Shown here in pieces: positions 57,601-64,000 of a DNA stretch of 64,000 nt. Numbering within the stretch: the first letter of the stretch is position 1; the number at the start of each line of letters is the position of its first letter. The notes below the pieces were generated by a model, which was given only the letters and a program-made list of their open reading frames with translations, was not told the origin of the DNA and ran no database searches. The stretch is from NCBI GenBank assembly GCA_000727475.1, contig KL647308.1:620001-684000 (forward strand), read 5' to 3'. Both the position numbers and the translations under genes were made by a program. Source of the stretch: Sarcocystis neurona. Taxonomy: Eukaryota; Apicomplexa; Conoidasida; Eucoccidiorida; Sarcocystidae.

Positions 57601-60600
57601 CTGTATCGACTAACATTGCTGAGACCGTTTCTGCTACAAGGACTGCCCCTGCAGCTACTACTTTTACAAGCCCCATTACAGCAACTACAGCGTTGCTAGA
57701 ACCTCGCGGGTACTACTCACATTCTGTTACAATAAGTTCTGCACTTCTTCAAAGGGGCTTCCTACCTGCCTTTACAACATTAATTCTACTGTTGCCGTAC
57801 CGACTCCTGCAACAACGACTCCCCCTTTTATGGCAGCGCGGACGTCTTTCTCTACCAGAACCACATCTGAATCTCGTTCCTTCACTCAATATGCATCTCC
57901 CCTGCTTCTGTTGCGACTGCCCTGCTGTGACGGCTCCTACATTTAGCTGGTGCAATCCTTCGCACACTACACCTAATTTTTTCACTATCCGTATGCCGCA
58001 GCACCCCAGTGCTGCTGGTACCGCTACTGCTATGCCGACTACTGGTGCGACAATGCTGTAGTCTTCCCCCTGCAGCAACAAAAGTCGTAACATGCTACGC
58101 GAACGCAACTCTTCTAGAGAGTCGTACTACCCCTGTAGTTGCTTTCTTTTTTTCAGCGACTTTAAAAGTAACACTGGAGACTTCGTTCCTTCTTTTTCTC
58201 TGACAGATTACGGAAAGATTTTGCGTCCAGGTGCTTCGTCTACCTGTCTGTCTGTTTCTTTTTCGACCTCCTTTCTTTCCTTTCTCTCTCTCGTCCTCTC
58301 TTCGTCTTCCTCTTCCTTTCCGTATCTTTACATATGTGCATATATACGTTACCCAAGAGTGGGTGCGCATAACACCCACGAATATCCTTATTCGCGTGTA
58401 CACAGCGAGGAAAGTACGTGTGCCTATTACAAAGAAGAAGAGAGAAAAGCTACACACATAAGAGAGTATGTAGACGTGGAAGCGAATCCTTTGAACGGTA
58501 TTAATCTGAACACACGTCTGCACGTTTGCGTAGTTAGACACGCACACGCCTGTGGGTGCGCAAACGATATGGCACGCTCGTAGTACAGACATTCATTTTC
58601 CTACATACATGTGCGATCCATTTAATGACATATGCATGTGCTATCTTTTTTCACGACGATGTCTTCCAGATTTGCAACAACTTCAAGAAAGCGTACTTGA
58701 AGTACCGCAGCCAAGCGGAGAGAGACGGCTGCCCTTGGCACACAAAGAACGAGGCTTTGTTCCTGCGGCTTGACACCTACAGAGAACGGAACAAATCTTT
58801 GCAAGACTTTACCAAAACTGTAATGCAGTTTACCAAGCTCGAAAAAATCGAGATATGCGGTACCAAAGGTGGGTGGTACCGTGTCTGAAGAAGTCCAGAG
58901 CACCTTTTCTTGTTTGAGTAGTCAGAAAATACTGCTCTTTTTTAGCTCACATCTCCGCTGAATGGCGCGTTTCCACAGCCGTGTACAATTATGATGGTGT
59001 GACTTACCTCCTGCATATGTAAAGACACGTTTGGCTGAACGCACCTCCATTGACGCCTTTGAAGGAACCGTACAGCTGTGTTGATAAACGTCAGTTCGGA
59101 GAGCGGAGAAGTACAGAAGCTGCGCATCAACGGAAACCCCGCACGTGTGTAGGCGTCTCCGTGTTAGGTGGCGTCGACGACCTACTGCGGTGTATGTCCG
59201 CACATTAACACGTTTCTGCACGCTACATGTACAAAGTGTACATATATATATATATATATTTATACATATATGTATAGATGCGTTTACATTCGTGTCCACG
59301 TCTACGGTACAACGACAAAGATGTACACATACGTGTACCCCTCTAGGAGGCAGCGTATGTACATACACACGTACGCATAGCCGTACACATGTATGCTTGT
59401 TATATTTTGCATACAAATTGGCATACACATATTATACACGTATACGTCCTCAACAGTTCTGCTGCGTGAGAGGGAGGGCGGCAGCAAATAGACCAGAGAT
59501 GCCGCCTGTACACGTACGCATGTCTACGTGATGTTCGTTGCTTCAGGGGAGTCTGCAAGAAGACGTTTACCACGACCTCTGCTGACGCACGTTCCACTGG
59601 TTAACCTTGACGCTTGAGATGGGGTGCTGCTGCCATACTAGCTAAAACGAAACTGCGAACAAATGCCGCACGGACGCTGTATATGTATACAAGCCTATAC
59701 ACACATACATATATTTACATATTTTACAGCATGTCTATAGGTATTGCTGCAGCGGTTTGTAGCCCTACGTGATCGTAGGAGTAGCCAAATATGCTGCTTA
59801 CGTGTGTCTCTTTATGCGTTACCCGCTTCTACTGTGGCTGTGCGTTTGGTAGGAAAGGCTCTCACCAACAACGTTCTGACGCTGTTTGAAGAGTTTAAGC
59901 ATCTTGTAGAAGAATTTCAACATGTCGACTACGATGTGATGAACGTCGACTGCACGCAGTTGGATGACCACTACTATGAATTCCGGTATGATGACAAAGT
60001 GGAGAAGAAAGAACAGCAGTAGATTTCAAGTCGCCATCCCGTGGCATACCTTTTGTCTATAGACTCGCAATTATACGCGTGTTTCCCGTGCTCGTTCCAC
60101 GCCGTCTGCGTGCGTCTACGCGCGAACATACAACTGCATCGTCATATGTATAGGCATGTACACAGATGTGTAGAGCCGCACGTGTGTACACACCTCCACC
60201 TCCGCGTATTCAGTTGCTCAGGCCATCTTCTTCCTTCCATCCTAGAGTCCGTATCTGTACGTATATACGCATGGGTAGATGCACACAACAGCCTGAGTGG
60301 CTTTGGTTTGTTCTACAAACAAGGTGGCGGCCTGCGACTGCTCCAGCCGCAATGCGATATTTTCCTGCATGGCAGCCGCTACCTTCGTCCTCTGCCTATC
60401 CGTTTCCGCCGCTTAAGTGACTATTCATGGTGTATCGTAAACCCGTCAGTGCGCAACTCTGATGCGTCGTAGATCCGTTAGTGCGCACGTATACATGTGT
60501 ACATGTCCCTATATATATATACATATACATATACATATATGCATGTGTGTATCTTTCTGCCTCCGTCCCTCCACGCGTATACAACTGTTCACCTGGATTC

Positions 60601-62248
60601 TGCTGGGGCAAGTGTGGCCGCTTGTTTCGGTGATTTCTCTGGTCACGTGAATGTCGTTAGTATCGTCTGTCCTCGTGCGAGTCGTTGCTGCTGGTGGCGT
60701 TGCTTTAGGTGCAGCGTGAAGGAGTTGGAGCAGCGCCTTGCGTCATTGTTGACCGCCGGTTTCGAAGACAGCAACACGATCCTGGGCCGCATAAAGTTGT
60801 TTGAGTCCTTCGGCAGCTTGCTGGAGCGCCCTATCATAAGGGACGAACTAGAGAAGAAGCACGCTTTGCTGCTGCAGCAGTACAAGGGCGACGTAGAGGA
60901 GGTGCAGCGGATCTTCAAGGAAGGCAGTGGCAGCGCAGCAGCAGGAGCGCAGGGCCGCGGCGAGCCCGACGCCGCTCCTGGTTTCGCTAATCAGCCGCCC
61001 GTGGCAGGAGCCTTGTTCTGGGCGAGGGCTCTCCGTGAGAGAGTAGAGGAGCCAATGCAGAGGCTTCGTCTCTTCAATAAAAGCGTGCAGGAGAAGCCTG
61101 AAGATTTCAAGGATGTCGAAAAGCTATACCACTCAGTAGTCAGCAACATACAGGAGTATGAAGATAAAATGGTACGGCCCCTACGGATGACTGCGGTCCA
61201 CACGTATGGAGACGGACGAACAGAGATTGAGAAAGACGCGTGTGCAATCTGGTGCAGACACAATAAGAGGAGGGTCACGAAAACGATTACGACGGGGAAA
61301 GAAGTAAACGTTGCTGTCTGGCAACATAGTTGAGGAGGAAGAGGATACGAGCGTGAGAACTCAGCAGTGAAAAGTCTGTGTGTAAAGGCGGACTGCCTCT
61401 GTGCGAGCAGGGATGGCGTGATGATGGACGAACAAAGAGGGGGTGACTAGAGCAGCGCAGCAGACCTACACCTTATTGTCAGCAACGTACAAGCGTAGAG
61501 GACGGACACGAGCAGACAAAGATACAAAAAAAGTGCGTACATTGCGCCTACAGGTGGAGAGAGGTACATAATCGCCTCGAAATAAAAAGCCGGAAGCAGC
61601 AATTCTATTAGACAGTCTTTAACCCGTCCACTGGTGGTGAGATGGCTCTCAACCGGTCAGCACAGAACGAACCTACCCTACACGTATATACATATATATA
61701 TATATATGCTTATGTAGAGACCGAAGGTACCACACGCGTGTGTACGAGAATACGTAGATGTATAATTATAAGGGTGTCGCAGCGTGCGGTGCTTGTGTGT
61801 GCTATGGCTTGAGCATCTGCACCTACTGTCGCTTGCTGGTGCCAATTCGATGTGCTGCTGATGCTTGTGCTGCTACAGCGACAGCGATGGGGAGCCACGT
61901 CGGTCGAACCCACAAAGGAGAAGCTGAAAGACCTGCTGTTGCGGAGAACAGACACGGGACTGGTGAAAGTGAATTTCGACCCTGCCTTGACGCAGTTGAT
62001 GTGCGAAGTGAAGTACCTGGAGATGCAGAAGTTGCCGATCCCCGAAGGCGCCGCAGAGGTGTACGACAAAGTCCATCTTTACAGAAGGCAGACGGACAAC
62101 CTCACCCAAGTCGTCAACATGTACAACCAGGTAAGACGTATAAGGTGGCCGGATCCGCTTTTTGTGCGTTTCTCGGTTTCGTGTATGCCTACGTTTGCCC
62201 ACGCAAACAAGTGTAGAAGGATACATGCACACACACATGTAAGCATAC

Positions 62249-62280
<32 letters not shown>

Positions 62281-64000
62281 GTATATTCGCGCACGCGTGG
62301 AGATGTATATATACGCAAACGTATACGTACTTATACGTGAGAACTCATACCTCTGTTTCTGCACACGTTGGCTTGTATCACCAGTCGCTGTTTAGAATCG
62401 CTCACTCTGTGAAACACTGTAAAGCCGACCAGGTCTCATGTATCCAGACTGCTGTAGACAAGGGCTGCAGGCGATCGCTGGGGTATTAGTGCCCAAGTTT
62501 GACAGATACTGCGCTTGCCTTCGGAAAGGTGTTACAAACTACGTCTCTGCATTGGGCACGACAAGCAGACGTGTGGCGACAACGCCCTGCAGCAGCACAC
62601 AAGCTGTAGCGGTCAGAATGATTAGGCGCAGACAGAAGAACATCTAGGTGCTTGAAGGACGCCCGCTGCTGTTTGTTGTACCGCGAATAATATCGTACCA
62701 ACGGTCGAGAAGTAGGCGACCGACCAGGCTCATGGGATATGATACAGAGTCTCGTACGTAATCACACAGACATGCACAGATTTATATGTATTTGTTCATA
62801 CCAGCTTCGTGGGTAAAGACGAAGTTGTGTCAGGTCTGTGCTGCTTTGTACAGTGTAAGTAGACTAGCGACGGATATGTGAACGCAGAGAGAGACGTGTC
62901 CACTTGCTGTAGGTTTGTCTACAATCCACGGGTCTTCCGCTTCTTCTGACGTTCACTTCACCACTCGTTTTGCGTCTAAGGACACGCATGGCCAGAGGCT
63001 GCTCCATGATCCCCGCGGCAGGAACACTCCTGCACCGGAAGGAGCGCCAGACAGCCGGCTCTCTCCTGCAATTAGTCTAGCCCCACGGCAATGTTCTGCT
63101 GACTAAAGCAGATATACACCCGTGTATTTCTCGCATCCATTGTCTCTCTGAACGCCTGGGTATATGTACACCGGTCTCTATATATTTGTACGTCTGTGTG
63201 GTAGTGGACACGGGAACGACGGGCGCCGCGAAAGAATGCTGCAGGAGAGAGCGTCAGCTCTCGTTAAGACTCGTTTTATTTGTGTTCCCGCATTTCGTCT
63301 TACCTCTTTCGGCCCTCAGGCATGCGATCTCGTGCAAGCAGACAGTCCAGAACTGTAGAAGAGCAGCAACACCGGCAGCAGCAGGAGTGTCAGCACCAGC
63401 GCATCAGTCGCAGAAGCGCCAGCATCACGGGGCTCTGTGGCAGCATAGTTGCGGCTGCCCCAGCACACAAATGGGTCTGGGAAAAGTGTGCGTGTATATA
63501 CTACGTGACTGACATTGCAGCCAGTCTCTCGCTGCTTCGACCAGCGCCAGCAGGCACGGCAGCATGCACCTTATGGCCTGGTCTCCTACATTGCGTCTGG
63601 TTTTGGCTGCTGCAGATCCTGACGGAAATGCTGCCCCATCAGCGACCCCTTTTGCGAGATCGAATCGAAAAAATCAATTCCATTTTAGCGCCTGGCCTCG
63701 CGGAGTTGAAGTGGAGGGACTCAGAGGCCGTTGACACGTTTATTACCCAAGCGAAGAGCGTCGTAACAGAGGTGTACTGCATATGCGACACCATGAAGAC
63801 AAACCTGCAAAAAGCTATAGGTTCGAGCCGTTCTTTAACAGCCTTTTCAAGACGTGTGCACTTTCGGCAAGCCTCAATGCCTTCTCTTTCTACGCCGAAG
63901 CACTTCCGCCTTCGCAACTACAGCTCCGTGCCTCTCTCTCTATATGTACATATATCTGTGTGTGTGTACATCTATATTTGTACAAGTACCCACACAAGTA
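49238..64000 (+). CDS. Axonemal dynein heavy chain, N-terminal tail (11 exons, continues off window)
   Basis: Exons 49238-49368, 51311-51482, 52399-52512, 54342-54582, 54963-55191, 56207-56465, 58670-58868, 59853-59985, 60709-61171, 61879-62130 and 63616-about 63820 all join in phase and give about 800 residues. Exon 1 reads SWIQRRVFVAFGF...VWEKF, the start typical of outer-arm chains. Exon 2 has FLTDRECCFLVFQ; exons 3-4 have VYLTTVSNPINQ-TGLSRFVAKD, then LLPTPP; exon 4 has YEDYIIMWTKQI; exon 6 has IWEYSKYYNTSARLVVLI; exon 8 has the GKALTNNVLTLFEEF block; exon 9 has PPVAGALFWARALRERVEEPM; exon 10 has FDPALTQLMCEVKYLE and YRRQTDNLTQVVNMYNQ. These are DHC_N1 tail landmarks in order. The tail dimerises and binds intermediate and light chains. 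The motor domain (AAA1-6) lies beyond 64000. It implies a flagellated stage. Intron sizes run from 380 to 2203 bases. The end of exon 11 is uncertain. Confidence 0.9.
49794..49894 (+). repeat. Two-copy tandem repeat, 55-bp period, in dynein intron 1
   Basis: cgggtgagccattagtaaat... (from 49794) and cgggtgagtcactagtacat... (from 49849) match along about 46 bases each, including atcgaagaa and the end tcgcgc. Each copy carries a GTGAG motif resembling a splice donor. Confidence 0.7.
50520..51020. repeat. Imperfect minisatellite with TA cores, dynein intron 1
   Basis: Alternating motifs recur several times: acagataagtacgagggagc followed by acgcgtagtgagtaa, and gacagtacgtagggcatgcg followed by tagtgagaaatac. 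They are separated by TA-rich spacers (for example 50587-50606, 50670-50690, 50955-50980). The unit pair is about 120 bases, with variable spacers. On the minus strand the array is open and codes for Tyr/Ile-rich repeats, which I treat as an artefact. Confidence 0.75.
51592..51627. repeat. (TA)n microsatellite in dynein intron 2
   Basis: Two TA runs (aatatatatatatatatac, catatatatatatatatct), about 110 bases after exon 2. Confidence 0.9.
54017..54040. repeat. (AT)n microsatellite in dynein intron 3
   Basis: A run of about 20 bases (tgcatatatatatatatata and on) in the intron between exons 3 and 4. Confidence 0.85.
55931..56078 (+). repeat. Two-copy tandem repeat, 74-bp period, in dynein intron 5
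   Basis: Copy 1 starts tacgtacagtaaccaaccca at 55931 and copy 2 starts tacgtacagcgaccgacctg at 56005. They share gtagac/gcagac, ccc.ccacat/cctccatacat, atataaatacacctata / atacaaatatacctata, and gtatatat at the end. Confidence 0.75.
57540..58105. repeat. Degenerate ACT/GCT triplet tract with long chance ORFs (dynein intron 6)
   Basis: The plus strand is built largely of ACN, GCN and CTN triplets (gctgctggtaccgctactgc, ctgcagctactacttttaca) and stays open for 178 codons, rich in Thr/Pro/Ser/Leu. The minus strand is also open for 119 codons. It sits inside the intron between exons 6 and 7, which are firmly placed by dynein homology. I therefore read it as eroded triplet-repeat DNA rather than a gene. 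A C/T-rich run follows at 58185-58320. Confidence 0.5.
59240..59260. repeat. (TA)n microsatellite in dynein intron 7
   Basis: About 20 bases of alternating AT (catatatatatatatatatt), in the intron between exons 7 and 8. Confidence 0.85.
61684..61708. repeat. (TA)n microsatellite in dynein intron 9
   Basis: TA run with one C interruption (gtatatacatatatatatat), about 170 bases before exon 10. Confidence 0.85.
62246..62286. repeat. (TA)n microsatellite in dynein intron 10
   Basis: Two TA runs (catatatatatatatatac, then catatatatatatatatatg), about 115 bases after exon 10. Confidence 0.9.

Noticed and set aside
57525..58061. 178-codon Thr-rich ORF as a mucin-like gene
   Set aside because: It lies inside a dynein intron bounded by firmly matched exons, has degenerate triplet composition, and has no signal peptide.
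1..64000. CRISPR arrays, insertion sequences, retroelement coding regions, rRNA genes
   Set aside because: No regularly spaced identical repeats with unique spacers, no transposase or reverse-transcriptase motifs, and no rRNA signatures were seen. Genes are intron-rich and eukaryotic.

Overview
The window is nuclear DNA from a eukaryote with intron-rich genes. The best guess is a coccidian apicomplexan or a close relative. This rests on GT-AG introns of about 0.4-2.4 kb; an axonemal dynein heavy chain (a flagellated stage); a citrate synthase of the plant-peroxisomal/CSY-like type; short conserved domains buried in Ala/Ser/Glu-rich low-complexity protein; and dense TA, CATA and CA microsatellites in introns. 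The genus cannot be named from the sequence alone.

Five genes are recognisable by protein family, and their exons join in phase when read by hand. They are: (1) a COA6-like twin CX9C/CX10C mitochondrial protein (+, 4708-4950); (2) an RBM42-type RNA-binding protein in six exons (-, 12562-8165); (3) citrate synthase in eight exons over about 10.6 kb (+, 23138-33710); (4) Gemin2/SIP1, an SMN-complex protein, in two exons (-, 42008-38000), greatly enlarged; (5) the 5' end of an axonemal dynein heavy chain, eleven exons from 49238 to the right edge (+), with the start codon inside the window.

Less certain calls: a two-exon small protein with a signal peptide and a GPI-like tail (+, 47879-48863); a minus-strand protein with one C2HC zinc finger (18086-15678); a minus-strand hypothetical coding block (19525-18300); the end of a hypothetical gene at the left edge (158-1198); and a small two-helix membrane protein (5112-5375).

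Layout: 0-5.4 kb, left-edge hypothetical gene, COA6 and small ORFs. 8.1-12.6 kb, RBM42. 15.7-21.5 kb, unresolved minus-strand coding region plus a 156-bp tandem duplication. 23.1-33.7 kb, citrate synthase with microsatellite-filled introns. 33.7-37.6 kb, no recognised gene. 38.0-42.0 kb, Gemin2. 42.0-47.9 kb, no recognised gene. 47.9-64 kb, small secreted protein then dynein. The genes do not form one pathway. RBM42 and Gemin2 both belong to pre-mRNA processing, and COA6 and citrate synthase both belong to respiratory metabolism. All introns, phases and residue numbers were worked out by eye, without alignment or transcript data. No defence system, CRISPR array, rRNA, tRNA or intact transposon was recognised.
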